Below are positions 36,702 through 46,904 of a DNA stretch of 64,000 nucleotides, one piece after another. Positions within the stretch are counted from its first letter, which is position 1, and every line of letters starts with the position of its first letter. The DNA is taken from assembly GCA_965205255.1 (NCBI GenBank), contig OZ242051.1, forward strand, positions 1,922,001-1,986,000, written 5' to 3'. Below the pieces are notes generated by a model. It made no database searches, had not been told where the DNA came from, and saw only the letters and a list, made by a program, of their open reading frames with translations. The DNA is from G965205255 sp965205255 (GTDB lineage Bacteria > Pseudomonadota > Gammaproteobacteria > Pseudomonadales > Endozoicomonadaceae). A program made the position numbers and the translations under genes.

Positions 36702-37754
36702 TTATAAACTCCCTGAAAGAATAATGGTGCCGTCGGATTGTTCATGGTTTAGCCAGCTGGTCCAGGCAAGCTGGCACTGGCTATCACGACTAAGGCTGAG
36801 CGGTTGTATTTCGTCGGGCCTGAGCGTGAGCTGAATGTCGTAATCCAGCGGGTCTTTAAGGCAAAAGCGAACAAGATGGTTGAGTACCGGATAATTGTCA
36901 CCGGTCGGAAAAAAGGAATGAAAGGATGACCACGCCAGCTGGCGTATATGTATTCTAAATTTACTTCGTCTGTCTTTTATTTGAGTGCCAATGACACACC
37001 CGTTCATCAGGCGACAGTTTTCACTACCCAGAGTGGCTTGCTGGTCATCGGGTATTGTGACCTGTCGTAACTGGCACTGCTCGATATAAATATCACTGTG
37101 TTCAAAGTAATACCGCAGCACAGATTCGATAAGCGCCGCCGAGTGTACCCGTAAGCTTAACAGACCAAGATAGGGCAGTAACCGTTGCCAGTTGATGCAT
37201 GACTTCTGACGCATGGCATCAGAGCCCAGACCAATCAGAGAAAACAACTGCTTCGAAAAGGCATCTCTGGCCTGCGCCTGAAAGCTCACGTAATAACGGT
37301 ACTTTTGCCAGACCTTAAATAACAAACGCTGCAGGCGATGATTAAATAGGTCCATAAACTGACGCAGCATGATATTGTCAGCCTCTTCCCCGACAGCCGC
37401 TTCTGTCCACCAGGGGGGCAGGGGCGAGCTGGCACCGGTAAGGCTGAGCAGATTGAGTGACACATTGGCGCTCAGATACTGCTTACTGTGCTCAGGGCGA
37501 ATACAGGCAATATCCCCCGAAGGAAAGGCGAGGCTTTCGTTGCCGGTAAAGCGGATCAGTTCAAATGCCTGGGTTTCGGTAATACCAGGGTTCGCCTGCA
37601 TTAAAAGCTTGCATAGCGCATCAATCGCCTGAAACAGAGATGACTTTTCCAGAGCTTTCATTGCCGTGTTAAGCGTGTTTGGCGCAGGGCGGTTTAAAGC
37701 ACCTGCTGTTCGCCCATGCGAGGTATCCATTGGTAATAGCTTCCTTCGGTGCAT
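36702..37754 (-). CDS. tssG: T6SS baseplate subunit TssG
   Basis: The 350-aa baseplate wedge protein pairs with TssF. Typical features are the N-terminal NPGITETQAFELIRF and VRFTG-like start region, SLNLLSLTGASSPLPPWWTE, and the C-terminal GDNYPVLNHLVRFCLKDPLD. The frame overlaps the end of tssF by 61 bp. An internal ATG at 37730 would reduce the overlap and is an alternative start. Order tssF-tssG-tssH is standard. Confidence 0.93.
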   Translation of the reverse strand: MHRRKLLPMDTSHGRTAGALNRPAPNTLNTAMKALEKSSLFQAIDALCKLLMQANPGITETQAFELIRFTGNESLAFPSGDIACIRPEHSKQYLSANVSLNLLSLTGASSPLPPWWTEAAVGEEADNIMLRQFMDLFNHRLQRLLFKVWQKYRYYVSFQAQARDAFSKQLFSLIGLGSDAMRQKSCINWQRLLPYLGLLSLRVHSAALIESVLRYYFEHSDIYIEQCQLRQVTIPDDQQATLGSENCRLMNGCVIGTQIKDRRSKFRIHIRQLAWSSFHSFFPTGDNYPVLNHLVRFCLKDPLDYDIQLTLRPDEIQPLSLSRDSQCQLAWTSWLNHEQSDGTIILSGSL

Positions 37755-39475
37755 TTAACACATAACAAATGAAATGAATTGATACTGGAGTACAGGGCAA
37801 AGAACTCATTAAGGACCGATGCAAAGAGATACATGCCGCCTTTATTAATGAAACAGGATACATCCACTTCGAGCGTGGTTTCCATGCCGCGAACAGGCAT
37901 ACCCTGAAAGAGCCGGTCTACACTGCGATGACTGATGCTGGATAACCCTTTTAACAGATGCTGTGTACGGCGGGCCTTTTTGGTATCGTAGGCTGAGGCG
38001 AAATCGTAGGCTTCCAGCACCGTGCGCAGTGCATGAATATTAGCCATGGAAAGATAGTTAAGGCTCATATTTGAGATCACTTTCCAGAGCTGAGTATCCT
38101 GCTGTAGCGGTGGGGGATAACTGGCTGTAGGCTGTGTAATATTGCTGAAGGTAATGTTCTCAGGGGCATTCGCGCCCGGCACACAAATTTCACCGGGCTT
38201 CAGTTGCTGAGGAAGATTCTGGTTGGTGCAGGTTAATTCAGCGGAGATGATATTCCCTTTTTGCTGAGCCGACGACTGACTGAACCCTGAAAAGCGCAGC
38301 CAGGTTTCAACCTGCTGCTTTTGCATCCCTGGCCGTTGTTTAATGCTGTAATAGGTCGTTTCTTTACCATCCTCTTCATGCCGGAAGGATTCAAACAGCG
38401 GCAGTGTTTGCTGTTCATTTGTTTCCTGACTCCAGCTCTGAACCGTATCGACAGAATAAATACCCACCTGAACATCATTGCAGCCGGTGGGCTGAACTTT
38501 ATATTCGTTATCGTCACGGTTAAGGCGAATAGGCATAGCATCTAATGAAAACAGATTCACGGCTGGTGTACAAAAGAGCTGTATGTGGTCTTTGCTCAGT
38601 TGCAGGTTGGTATCGGGCAGATCCCGGATCCGGAAAACAAACTCAATCTGCGATGCCTGCTGCAACAGTGTTTCATCCAGTGCTGCTAGTTTGTCTAGGC
38701 GGTGAATATCGATAAACATAAAAGCTTCAGGAAAATAAAAGTACTCCTGAAAAATGCGGTAGCCCATAAAGGTGTTGAGCGGATAAGGCAGCAGACTCTC
38801 TTCACGGGTAAATCCGCCAGGGGTTAAGTCATTGGGTTTTGCGGCCAGAGAATCTATCTTCTTTCCGGAGGCATCGCGCAATACAATTTGTATGTCTTTT
38901 ACGTGCTCAAGCAGCATCAGATACAGCATCTGGCTGGTGGCGATATCGCCCGCTAAATGTAACCTGAGCGATGACAGCGACAGTTTATCTAGCGACTGTT
39001 GATTCAGCATTTCCAGTGTTAAGTTCAGTGAGGCTTCCGCAGCACTGTGTTGTGACAGCGTAAGGTCCTGCACAGCCAGCGGATGTAACGTGACATCGTG
39101 ACAGGTTTGAAACTGACAGATTGCGCCTTCAGTGGCAGAGGCGGCTTTGATTTCTGTGCCCTTGTGTACCTGCTGAGATTCGGTCATACCCGCGTCAGGC
39201 GTCAGCTTCATAATGGTGCAGGAAGGCAGTGGACGCATATAGTTGGGCCAGAGCATCTGCATCAGCGAGTGACTTAACTCCGGCATTTCATCGTCGAGCT
39301 TTTGTCTTAACCGGCCCGTTAGAAAGGCAAAGCCTTCAAACAGACGCTCAACATCCGGATCACTGCCTTTTTGTGATAAAAAAGGCGCCAGTGCCGGATT
39401 GTTTTCTGAGAACTCCTTGCCCAGCTCTCTCAGGGCAGTGAGTTCACTTTGAAAATAACTGTTTAGTGATGACAC
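37694..39475 (-). CDS. tssF: T6SS baseplate subunit TssF
   Basis: The 593-aa protein forms the baseplate wedge with TssG, TssE and TssK. The N-terminus YFQSELTALRELGKEF and the block DPDVERLFEGFAFLTGRLRQ (residues ~38-58) are diagnostic. LMQMLWPNYMRPLPS follows, and the VRGMETTLEVDVSCF segment is near the end. Full length. tssE, which usually precedes it, is absent from this operon. Confidence 0.96.
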   Translation of the reverse strand: MSSLNSYFQSELTALRELGKEFSENNPALAPFLSQKGSDPDVERLFEGFAFLTGRLRQKLDDEMPELSHSLMQMLWPNYMRPLPSCTIMKLTPDAGMTESQQVHKGTEIKAASATEGAICQFQTCHDVTLHPLAVQDLTLSQHSAAEASLNLTLEMLNQQSLDKLSLSSLRLHLAGDIATSQMLYLMLLEHVKDIQIVLRDASGKKIDSLAAKPNDLTPGGFTREESLLPYPLNTFMGYRIFQEYFYFPEAFMFIDIHRLDKLAALDETLLQQASQIEFVFRIRDLPDTNLQLSKDHIQLFCTPAVNLFSLDAMPIRLNRDDNEYKVQPTGCNDVQVGIYSVDTVQSWSQETNEQQTLPLFESFRHEEDGKETTYYSIKQRPGMQKQQVETWLRFSGFSQSSAQQKGNIISAELTCTNQNLPQQLKPGEICVPGANAPENITFSNITQPTASYPPPLQQDTQLWKVISNMSLNYLSMANIHALRTVLEAYDFASAYDTKKARRTQHLLKGLSSISHRSVDRLFQGMPVRGMETTLEVDVSCFINKGGMYLFASVLNEFFALYSSINSFHLLCVKCTEGSYYQWIPRMGEQQVL

Positions 39476-39506
39476 TTATATTCATACTCCAGGTGTTTTC
39501 CCGATA

Positions 39507-40259
39507 TCACGAGTGTTTTACTTTCACGATCATGGCGGTTAGGTTATCCCGTGCCTCGGTCCTGAGCCCGGCTGTCATAAGCTGCTGAACGCCTTCCCTG
39601 GCATCAGGTTGCAGCATGCCTTCAACCAACGTCTGTTCATTCAGCATCTGATACAGGCCGTCAGTACAAAGTAATAGCGTGTCGCTGGCCGCCAAGGGCA
39701 TCTCGATACTTTCTGTTTTAAAGGCATTGCGTCCGGCACCTACGGCATGGGTAATGCCATGCTGTTTTGGTTGTCGGGCGGCTTCTTCGCGGGTGATCTG
39801 TCCCTGTTTTATCCGGCTTTCGGTCGGAGAATGGTCCTGTGTCAGCTGATGCAGCTGACCGCGACGCAGCAGATAACAACGACTGTCGCCAGCCCACAGG
39901 CAGAGCATCTGGCCCCGATGAATTAATACAACCACCACCGTTGTACCAGGGAATGAACCGTTGACGCCGGTTTTTTCATAGCACAGGTGTTCATGGACAC
40001 CTGCCAGTGTCTGTTTTACAGCAGACGCTCTGGCATATAAGTCGCCGGATAATGAACACTGTTTGAGGGCTTCAATGGCCAGCCGGCTGGCTTCACTGCC
40101 ACGTCCGTCGTGACCCATGCCATCGGCAACGACCCACATGCCCTGATACCCGGCATCCAGCCAGGCATCTTCATTGCGGGCACGATGATAACCGGTGTGC
40201 GTATCGGCTGCACTGTGTACCGGCCATTTTAACGACATCTGATGCTCAAGTTGTCTCAT
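39507..40259 (-). CDS. pppA: T6SS-associated PP2C-type Ser/Thr phosphatase
   Basis: This ~250-aa metal-dependent phosphatase is the PppA type, known in Pseudomonas to oppose PpkA phosphorylation of Fha. PP2C motifs are complete: RARNEDAW, VVADGMGHDGRGSEAS, LWAGDSRCYLLR, LLCTDGLYQML and EARDNLTAMIV. A TagH/Fha protein is encoded at the head of the operon, but no PpkA-like kinase is in the window. The start at 40259 is a choice; GTG 40316 and ATG 40238 are in frame, and the latter best matches family starts. Confidence 0.9.
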   Translation of the reverse strand: MRQLEHQMSLKWPVHSAADTHTGYHRARNEDAWLDAGYQGMWVVADGMGHDGRGSEASRLAIEALKQCSLSGDLYARASAVKQTLAGVHEHLCYEKTGVNGSFPGTTVVVVLIHRGQMLCLWAGDSRCYLLRRGQLHQLTQDHSPTESRIKQGQITREEAARQPKQHGITHAVGAGRNAFKTESIEMPLAASDTLLLCTDGLYQMLNEQTLVEGMLQPDAREGVQQLMTAGLRTEARDNLTAMIVKVKHS

Positions 40260-40374
40260 GTCCGTTGTCCCACTCAGGAGAAAAGGGAAGCATATGCAAA
40301 TCCTCCCGCCTCTCACGCCATTGCTTTACACGCTGTAACATCCTGACAGCATGTTCCTTCGTTACTCTGTTCAT
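40246..40374 (-). CDS. Possible 42-aa protein between tssM and the phosphatase
   Basis: A short frame (start MNRVTKEHAVRML, rich in Arg and Glu) fills the gap between the tssM stop and the phosphatase start, which it overlaps by 14 bp. It begins 22 bp after tssM. I do not recognise it. It may be spacer sequence rather than a gene. Confidence 0.3.
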   Translation of the reverse strand: MNRVTKEHAVRMLQRVKQWRERREDLHMLPFSPEWDNGHETT

Positions 40375-40396
40375 AAGATTAACCGTTACCTGTTTC

Positions 40397-43300
40397 CTAT
40401 AAGGAAGCAGGTAAGGTAAAGCGCCGTAAATTCTTGCGATCAAACAGGTTAGGGGCATGTTCACTGGTGAGCAGATAAGCACCGTTAAGTTTGCCCTGCT
40501 TCAGTCTGATTTCAATGCCGTTCCGCGAACCTGTCACCGGGCGAACATGCAGGCTGTCCAGCACATGGAACAGGCTCCAGGGGCCGGTAGCGCTTAACTG
40601 TTTTGCCAAGCTGTTATCCGTCGCCTGATCTGTTGCACTGTTACCATTGAGGGGGGCCAGTGTAACAACCGTGGTTTGTGATGCGCCCGTCCAGGTATAG
40701 CTTTGTGGTAACAGGGGACCATGCTGATAGAGCAGCGAGGTGGGTCCCAGCTTAAAGTTCATATCCAGTGCCTGCCCGCAGAGATGTAACGGAGACAGCT
40801 GGAACTGTGCATTAATGGTAGAGCCAGCGCTAAAAAATGTCTGCTGTATGTTATGTGCGATCGCAAGATCATGTAAGAACACGGCGGACAGATGCAGTCC
40901 CTGTCCGTCTAGCGTTTTTACTTTTAGCGCTGAAGCCGGCCCGCTGATAAAGGGCGCCAGTGACTGATGTACAAACTGCCCTAGTGTGCCGTTTTTTTCG
41001 AAGAACCGGATAAAATCATCCATGGTCATATCATTACTGTGACGGGCAAAAGGATAATACGGTGCAACTGTTTGCTGGTACGCGGTATAAACATTGGCCT
41101 TATACTGTGTATTCAGATATTTCATCGTATTTTCCAGTACTAGGTGCCAGCTGTTGTTTTCCACATCATTAATCAGAATGGCAATCGGTGTAGGCAGGCG
41201 TGGCGTGATATTATCCAGCTGTGATAATTCGCCCTGTCTGCCTTTCATGTGATCAGACGCCCAGTCTAAGGCCTGTTCTGGTGTATCTGCGGCATGAATC
41301 ACACTTTGCAGACGCGTTTCCAGATTGTTCAGTGCCACCACCGTGCTGTCGAGAACTGGCGCATTGTTTTTGCCGTCGGGAATTAGCATGTCGATATCAC
41401 GGAACTGTGCTTCCAGAGAATGTACAGCTGACGTATTCTCCTGCTGAGCCAGTACACTTTTCAAACCTGTGGAAGCGACTGCTGCCAGGCGGCCTGTGGG
41501 TGTCTCTGGTGCGCTCCTGCCTTTATCTGAGCCAGCGATATTTTTTGCCAGCCCGTTCTGATCAAGGAATAAGGTGTTTTTACGCACGGCCTGAATAATG
41601 GAAATCAGTGGCTGATCGCCAGAGGTCATCGCTAGTACCTGGTCGGCTTCCTGCGTGAGTGTATTGTTTTTCAGTATCTGCAGACGGTTCAGTGCCTGTG
41701 TCCAGTAACGGGCATAATCACGGAAATACTGATTTTCTACGGCACTGTAGAGTCTGCGGACTTCCATATCGCTGAGATCGGTAGCCTCTCCGAGTACCCA
41801 GTTATTTTCAATGGCTTTGCGCACCAGGCTGAGTCCTTGTCCCAGGAAAACGAGGGCATAACCCTGCTGTGTGTATAAGCCAGGAATCGCATAATCAGCC
41901 CCGCTGAATACCTGATTGTCAGAGCTTAATACATCGGCAAAATGAAACGCTGGCAGTGCGCTGGCCGCATCGCTGTTTTTAATGCTCTGGTATACCCAAA
42001 TCACAGAAGGTTCTTTACGCAATTGCTGGCGGGCACGTGCAATCAGGTTGTGATCGAGTTTGACGGGCGCAAAGTGAGTTTTCAGTGCGTTATCCAGATG
42101 CATATTCAGCAGCTTTTGCACGGTTTCATCACCGTTGAAGCGATAAGACCAGTCCAGCGCCATCCACTGTTTCAGAAACGCGGTATCCGTATGCTGTTTT
42201 TCATTCAGCATCAGGTAGGCGGTGAGTGCTTTTTCCAGAAAATCATGATTGGTCAGATTACTCATCATCTGATCTTCCAGATCACGCGCCACCGCGGGTA
42301 AAAAGTCGTTTGTCAGCACCTGCTGATACCGTTGCTCAGTAGCCGGAATCATCCGGGTCTGCTGATTAAGTCCCAGGCCGGTATGCCAGCCAGATTCACC
42401 TTCCTGATACGTTTGGGTAGCGTTGTACAGCGTGTTAAGTACGGGCAGTAATGTGCGTACATCCATCGCAGGGGAGAGCGTCTGCCACTGTTCATGGTAG
42501 CTCGCAGCTGAGGTCTGCAGCAGTTGCTGTTTGTGTGTGTTATTAATAAACGCATTGACCCAAAGCGCGCCTGAGCCAAGCACGATTGCGGCGGCAGCAC
42601 CGTAAGCGAGCCGGTTGTTCCATTTGATGCGGCGTTCGCAGGTGGTATCCAGCGTGGCCAGTTCAGATTCTGCAAAAATAATGGATTCAAACAGTTGTTT
42701 GATAAAGCAGCCGGGGCGTTGCACTTTGGCATGCAGCGCAGAGACTTTCATGCCGGCTGCCTGTCCGGTGCTGAGTGTGACAGAGTCAAAAGACTCTTTG
42801 ACTTCCGGTGCGCTAGTAAAGTAAAAACCACGGATGGCGGTTGCCCGGTGATAACGGGTTTCAGCAAACGCCAGATGAATGAACTGTGCCAGTGATTCGT
42901 TCATGCCTGCCATGGCGGGGGTAAAGCCCAGGAGTTTATTACGGGCGGTAATGCTGCGTTCTTCATGAAGACGCATAATGGCCCGGGCATTTAAACGACG
43001 CACCAGCTCTTCGTACTCTTCACGGACCACGTTCTGCTGTGTACCGTCCTGTTCATCTCTGAAGGTGACACCTACCACCTGCTGTCGTTCAGCATGGGTG
43101 AGTCGTGCAAAGAATTCATTGAAACCGGTGACAGTGTCCATATGAGTAATCACCAGATACACCGGCACCTGGCTGGACAGCTCTTCACTGATCTGCCGCA
43201 TTCTTTCGCGCACTTTTCTGGCGTATTCTTCAAGGCCATGTAAAGAAGAGGTTGTCAGCTTTTCTGCACTGAGTGTAAAAATAATGCCATTGAGCGGGCG

Positions 43301-43957
43301 ACGACGGCGACGCTGACGTAACAGGCGTAAAAAGCCCCGCCAGACCTGCTGCTCTTTTTCTTCTTTCTGCATCGTATAGTTGCCTGACGTATCAATCAGA
43401 ACTGCTTCGTTGGCAAAATTCCATTCACAGTGACGGGTGGCCATCAGGTCTTTTGTGATACCGGTTTGTTCTTTTTCCAACGGAAAATCCAGCTCGGCAT
43501 GACGTAGCAGTGCACTCTTACCACTGCCTGATGCGCCCATGATCATATACCAAGGCAGGGCATAGCGGCTGCGACGTCTGCGCTTTTTGTAAAAAACAGA
43601 GTGACGAATGGTGGATATCGCCTGATCCAGCCGCTGACGCAGGGTGTCAATGGCTTCTGTTACTGCTTCTTCTTGCTGACGTTTTTCTTCTACGGCCTGT
43701 CGCTGTTCATCTGTCAGTTGTTTTTTATGTTTGCGCCAGTAATAAAGGCCGCTGATGCTTCCCCAGAGGATCAGCAGACAGACAACCGTGATTGAACGTG
43801 ATAACCAGCCTGCCCACAGGGTGTGTGATCCAAGGCTGATGCGAAGGCCAGAGAATAATACGACCAGTGAAATAACCGCCGTGATACATAGCGCCCAGAA
43901 CCAGAAACGGTTCAGAGCGTTCCAGACTTTTTTAAAAAATGCTTTGATAACGTTCAC
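40397..43957 (-). CDS. tssM: T6SS membrane-complex protein TssM (IcmF)
   Basis: The 1186-aa inner-membrane protein spans the periplasm and joins TssL to TssJ. Two transmembrane helices lie at residues ~19-37 and ~53-72. A cytoplasmic NTPase domain follows with an intact Walker A (GASGSGKS, 141-148) and the DTSGNY motif. A third helix lies near 455-475, then a long periplasmic region with IcmF-type blocks (FIRFFEKNGTLGQFV). The start overlaps the tssL stop (ATGA), giving coupling. Confidence 0.96.
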   Translation of the reverse strand: MNVIKAFFKKVWNALNRFWFWALCITAVISLVVLFSGLRISLGSHTLWAGWLSRSITVVCLLILWGSISGLYYWRKHKKQLTDEQRQAVEEKRQQEEAVTEAIDTLRQRLDQAISTIRHSVFYKKRRRRSRYALPWYMIMGASGSGKSALLRHAELDFPLEKEQTGITKDLMATRHCEWNFANEAVLIDTSGNYTMQKEEKEQQVWRGFLRLLRQRRRRRPLNGIIFTLSAEKLTTSSLHGLEEYARKVRERMRQISEELSSQVPVYLVITHMDTVTGFNEFFARLTHAERQQVVGVTFRDEQDGTQQNVVREEYEELVRRLNARAIMRLHEERSITARNKLLGFTPAMAGMNESLAQFIHLAFAETRYHRATAIRGFYFTSAPEVKESFDSVTLSTGQAAGMKVSALHAKVQRPGCFIKQLFESIIFAESELATLDTTCERRIKWNNRLAYGAAAAIVLGSGALWVNAFINNTHKQQLLQTSAASYHEQWQTLSPAMDVRTLLPVLNTLYNATQTYQEGESGWHTGLGLNQQTRMIPATEQRYQQVLTNDFLPAVARDLEDQMMSNLTNHDFLEKALTAYLMLNEKQHTDTAFLKQWMALDWSYRFNGDETVQKLLNMHLDNALKTHFAPVKLDHNLIARARQQLRKEPSVIWVYQSIKNSDAASALPAFHFADVLSSDNQVFSGADYAIPGLYTQQGYALVFLGQGLSLVRKAIENNWVLGEATDLSDMEVRRLYSAVENQYFRDYARYWTQALNRLQILKNNTLTQEADQVLAMTSGDQPLISIIQAVRKNTLFLDQNGLAKNIAGSDKGRSAPETPTGRLAAVASTGLKSVLAQQENTSAVHSLEAQFRDIDMLIPDGKNNAPVLDSTVVALNNLETRLQSVIHAADTPEQALDWASDHMKGRQGELSQLDNITPRLPTPIAILINDVENNSWHLVLENTMKYLNTQYKANVYTAYQQTVAPYYPFARHSNDMTMDDFIRFFEKNGTLGQFVHQSLAPFISGPASALKVKTLDGQGLHLSAVFLHDLAIAHNIQQTFFSAGSTINAQFQLSPLHLCGQALDMNFKLGPTSLLYQHGPLLPQSYTWTGASQTTVVTLAPLNGNSATDQATDNSLAKQLSATGPWSLFHVLDSLHVRPVTGSRNGIEIRLKQGKLNGAYLLTSEHAPNLFDRKNLRRFTLPASL

Positions 43958-44940
43958 TCTGCAACTCCCTGATTCTCTTTGCGTGGTGCACTGGCCTGAT
44001 GCGCTGCTAGTTTCATGGGCGTTTGCATGGTTTTATCTGACGGTAGAGTGTTTATTGGTGTTTGATATAGCTGAGCAACCTGCTGGCTCTGTTGCCGTAA
44101 TACATAGGTAAAGCCGGTAAACATTACCCCTAGGCTCACTGCGGTAATAAGTGCGATAGTTTTTAACGGCGCGAGGCGGGTCATTTTGTTTTTTCGCTGT
44201 ATCTGGCTGCGCCAGTTAGGCGAAAACTCCTGCACAATATCGCCGCGTAACAGGCGAATCTGCCGGTACAAATTGTCTCTCAGTGTCTCGACCTCCAGGT
44301 GGCCCCGATCGATTTTACGAAACTTGCCTTCAAAGCCAAGGCTAAGGCAAACATAAGCCAGCTCGAGCAGATCTAGGTATTTTGCCGGGTGGCTAGTGAG
44401 TGTCTCAATCAGGGAGAATACTTTTTCTCCCCCGGACGTTTCATTGTGAAAATGACTCAGCAGGCTGTCTTTTGCCCAGTTACTCTGTGTTCCCCAGGGT
44501 GTGGTAACGACGGCTTCGTCCAGAGAAGAACAGAGAATGTAACGACCGACTAACACTTCCTCGCGCTGACAGCCTGAGGACATGGCATGGTATTCATAGT
44601 TTTTGATGCCTTCGCGTAGCTGATGGCCTAAGGCTTCCAGTTGTTCGCCACGGGCTTTTGGCATAGTTCTTAATTCTGCCCACTCAGTAAACAATGGCAT
44701 GGCACTGTCTAGCAGCGGGTTTTCGCCAATATAGACACCCTGTGCCGACTGTATTTCAGCGGTGTAGACCATGCGGTCTCTCAGTGCCTGATAATCAATG
44801 GCCTGTGATTCACCGGTCAGAGAGGGCGCACTGCCGGAGGCAGGAGGCACTGCACCGGCCGCAGGGACCAGTACCGTATGGTCATTATCGGCAGAGGCAT
44901 GCGGATAACTGTTTTTTTCATTGGAAGCGTAGTTATTCAT
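43954..44940 (-). CDS. tssL: T6SS membrane-complex protein TssL (DotU family)
   Basis: The 328-aa protein has a cytoplasmic DotU domain with NPLLDSAMPLFTEWAEL, REEVLVGRYILCSSLDEAVV and LELAYVCLSLGFEGKFR. A single C-terminal transmembrane helix lies at ~257-277 (TIALITAVSLGVMFTGF), with a short periplasmic tail of ~50 residues. No peptidoglycan-binding OmpA domain is attached. The Ala/Pro-rich N-terminus (~1-45) is variable. It sits between tssK and tssM. Confidence 0.95.
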   Translation of the reverse strand: MNNYASNEKNSYPHASADNDHTVLVPAAGAVPPASGSAPSLTGESQAIDYQALRDRMVYTAEIQSAQGVYIGENPLLDSAMPLFTEWAELRTMPKARGEQLEALGHQLREGIKNYEYHAMSSGCQREEVLVGRYILCSSLDEAVVTTPWGTQSNWAKDSLLSHFHNETSGGEKVFSLIETLTSHPAKYLDLLELAYVCLSLGFEGKFRKIDRGHLEVETLRDNLYRQIRLLRGDIVQEFSPNWRSQIQRKNKMTRLAPLKTIALITAVSLGVMFTGFTYVLRQQSQQVAQLYQTPINTLPSDKTMQTPMKLAAHQASAPRKENQGVAE

Positions 44941-45005
44941 AAAGGCGTTGGGTTCTTACGTCGGTTCATTACAAGATGGTTGCCCATACTTAGTCGTTAA
45001 ATGGC

Positions 45006-46331
45006 TTAATGATTTCTAATGGCCCAGAGTTTCAGAGATAAATTCTCAAACTCACCGGACACATGAAAAGCAAAACCGGCAGACTGTTCAAACGCTGCGA
45101 TCTCTTCCGGTTCAATACTGAGTGCAAAGTAACTGCATCGCTTATCATAGGGAAGCTCACGAGGTGCTACGGGCAGCGGGGTTACCGGCAGACCGCATAA
45201 CTGCAGATTCACCAAATCGCGAATGGTTTCTACCCGTCCGGCTTTCAGGCACAACGGCAGTTTATGCTGAAGAACATCAGGGCTGAGGGCCGCACGTGCT
45301 TCAATCACAAACATGCTGCTGCTAAGCAGTTTTTTGTCGGTGAGCGGAGACACCATAACGCCATACTGACGCTTTTCCAGTGGCAGTTCCAGCGCGTGTT
45401 CTTCCAGTACCTGGCTCAGCAGATCGCGAATGGTATCCATCAGCCCTGAAAAACTGTGGCACTGATTATGGTGCTGATAAGGCATATGCTGTTCAATACG
45501 TTTGTGCCCGCTACGGTAAGTTGCTAGCTCCCCTGCCAGTGCACTGAGGGTCAGATACACCTCTTCAGGGTGCACTCTGTCGGTGCTGGCATAATGCCGT
45601 AGTGTGGGTTCGACGCGGTTAATCATCTGCAGCATTAAAAAATCACCCAGTTCAGCGGTGCCTAAGCGGTTTTGTGCACTGAGGCGTCCGGCCAGTACAT
45701 TACCGCGGTGCGCGAGCATGCTCAGGGTTTCATTCAGGCAGTCTTCAATCAGCGGGGCATGATCACTGTGTAAAAATGTGGCCTGAAAGTCCGGGTCCAG
45801 TGCAATAACGCCATCGCCTTTAACATGCAAAACGGTAGCGATCTGAAGATAGGTGTAGCCCGCCAGCCCCTCTTTATCTGAGACCAGGCGATAGTCATGC
45901 TGGCTGCATAGCATCTGGCACTCACTGCGCTCACCGGCATTGTTGTCGGTGATAGTGTGTTCATCGCTCACATAGCGGGTGGTAACATCGGGCTGGTCAC
46001 TGCGGCGATTAGCAATGCTTTGTTCAGTGGTTGAAGGCAGTGCCAGATACACTTGTGTTTTTTCGGCACCGGCGGGCAGGTGCAGGGCCAGTGTTTCACG
46101 AAAAGAGGCCGTATTAAATAACGTTCCATCTGGAAAAATGCCGGAGGCTTCTTTCAAAACCACCTGCCCGCTGGCCAGCTGCTGCCGGTCTAGGGTCAGG
46201 GTGAAAAAGCCCCAGTGATTACGGTACGGTAAGGAGGTGCGCATCCGCACCTGATGGTCCTGATACCGTTCTTGCTGCTGAAAGTGCTGAGGGCGTAATA
46301 ACATGCCCTCGTACCACATTACCTTATCCAT
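45006..46331 (-). CDS. tssK: T6SS baseplate protein TssK
   Basis: The 441-aa protein connects the baseplate wedges to the TssJLM complex. The N-terminus VMWYEGMLLRPQHFQQQERY is diagnostic for TssK. The middle includes LPLCLKAGRVETIRDLVN, and the end has the receptor-binding-like EFENLSLKLWAIRN. Normal length. It starts 21 bp after tssJ. Confidence 0.97.
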   Translation of the reverse strand: MDKVMWYEGMLLRPQHFQQQERYQDHQVRMRTSLPYRNHWGFFTLTLDRQQLASGQVVLKEASGIFPDGTLFNTASFRETLALHLPAGAEKTQVYLALPSTTEQSIANRRSDQPDVTTRYVSDEHTITDNNAGERSECQMLCSQHDYRLVSDKEGLAGYTYLQIATVLHVKGDGVIALDPDFQATFLHSDHAPLIEDCLNETLSMLAHRGNVLAGRLSAQNRLGTAELGDFLMLQMINRVEPTLRHYASTDRVHPEEVYLTLSALAGELATYRSGHKRIEQHMPYQHHNQCHSFSGLMDTIRDLLSQVLEEHALELPLEKRQYGVMVSPLTDKKLLSSSMFVIEARAALSPDVLQHKLPLCLKAGRVETIRDLVNLQLCGLPVTPLPVAPRELPYDKRCSYFALSIEPEEIAAFEQSAGFAFHVSGEFENLSLKLWAIRNH

Positions 46332-46352
46332 GTCTGTCTCGTCTTAATGTGT

Positions 46353-46874
46353 TTATGCCTGCTGCTTATCGGCAGCAGGTTTAACGTGAGGTGACTGCTT
46401 AATAACGCTTACACCGCCCTGAGTCAGCGTTAGCGTGACGCTGTTTTTCTCCTTAGGGGCCAGTGTAATCAGCTGTTGCCAGATCACGTGATTGATATCC
46501 TGATAAGCGGCCACCACGCCAATATAGCGCGAACCCTGATGCAGTCTTAATTTAAGTGTCTGTATCCCTTTAGGTACAAACACTTGTTTTTCACTGGCCA
46601 CATAATCACTGCCCAGTACATGCTGAGGGTGAGTATACAGACTGAAAAAATCGGCCTGTTTAAAGGCATCAGGCTGTTTCATTTCGATGAGCTCTACTAC
46701 GATAGGTGTCGCATTATCGCTAGTGTCCAGATTTTGTCTGGAGCCGGAAAGCACAGAAAGATTCAACAGGGTAGGGTCAGGCTTTATTGCACAACCACTG
46801 AGTAACAGTATGGTGAGGCCGGTGCCTACAACGGCGAGCTGGCGAAGCAGGGATAAACGGGTAAACACTTTCAT
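46353..46874 (-). CDS. tssJ: T6SS outer-membrane lipoprotein TssJ
   Basis: The 173-aa lipoprotein anchors the TssM periplasmic domain to the outer membrane. The signal sequence ends in the lipobox LLSGC, with C28 as the acylated residue. The FYTHPQHVLGSDY-type loop and the beta-sandwich pattern fit the family. It is the first conserved structural gene after the effector/immunity array, so its transcription may read through that array or start in the short gap at 46875-47046. Confidence 0.92.
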   Translation of the reverse strand: MKVFTRLSLLRQLAVVGTGLTILLLSGCAIKPDPTLLNLSVLSGSRQNLDTSDNATPIVVELIEMKQPDAFKQADFFSLYTHPQHVLGSDYVASEKQVFVPKGIQTLKLRLHQGSRYIGVVAAYQDINHVIWQQLITLAPKEKNSVTLTLTQGGVSVIKQSPHVKPAADKQQA

Positions 46875-46904
46875 TGCCTTGATTTTAATTACCTCTGTCG
46901 TTTT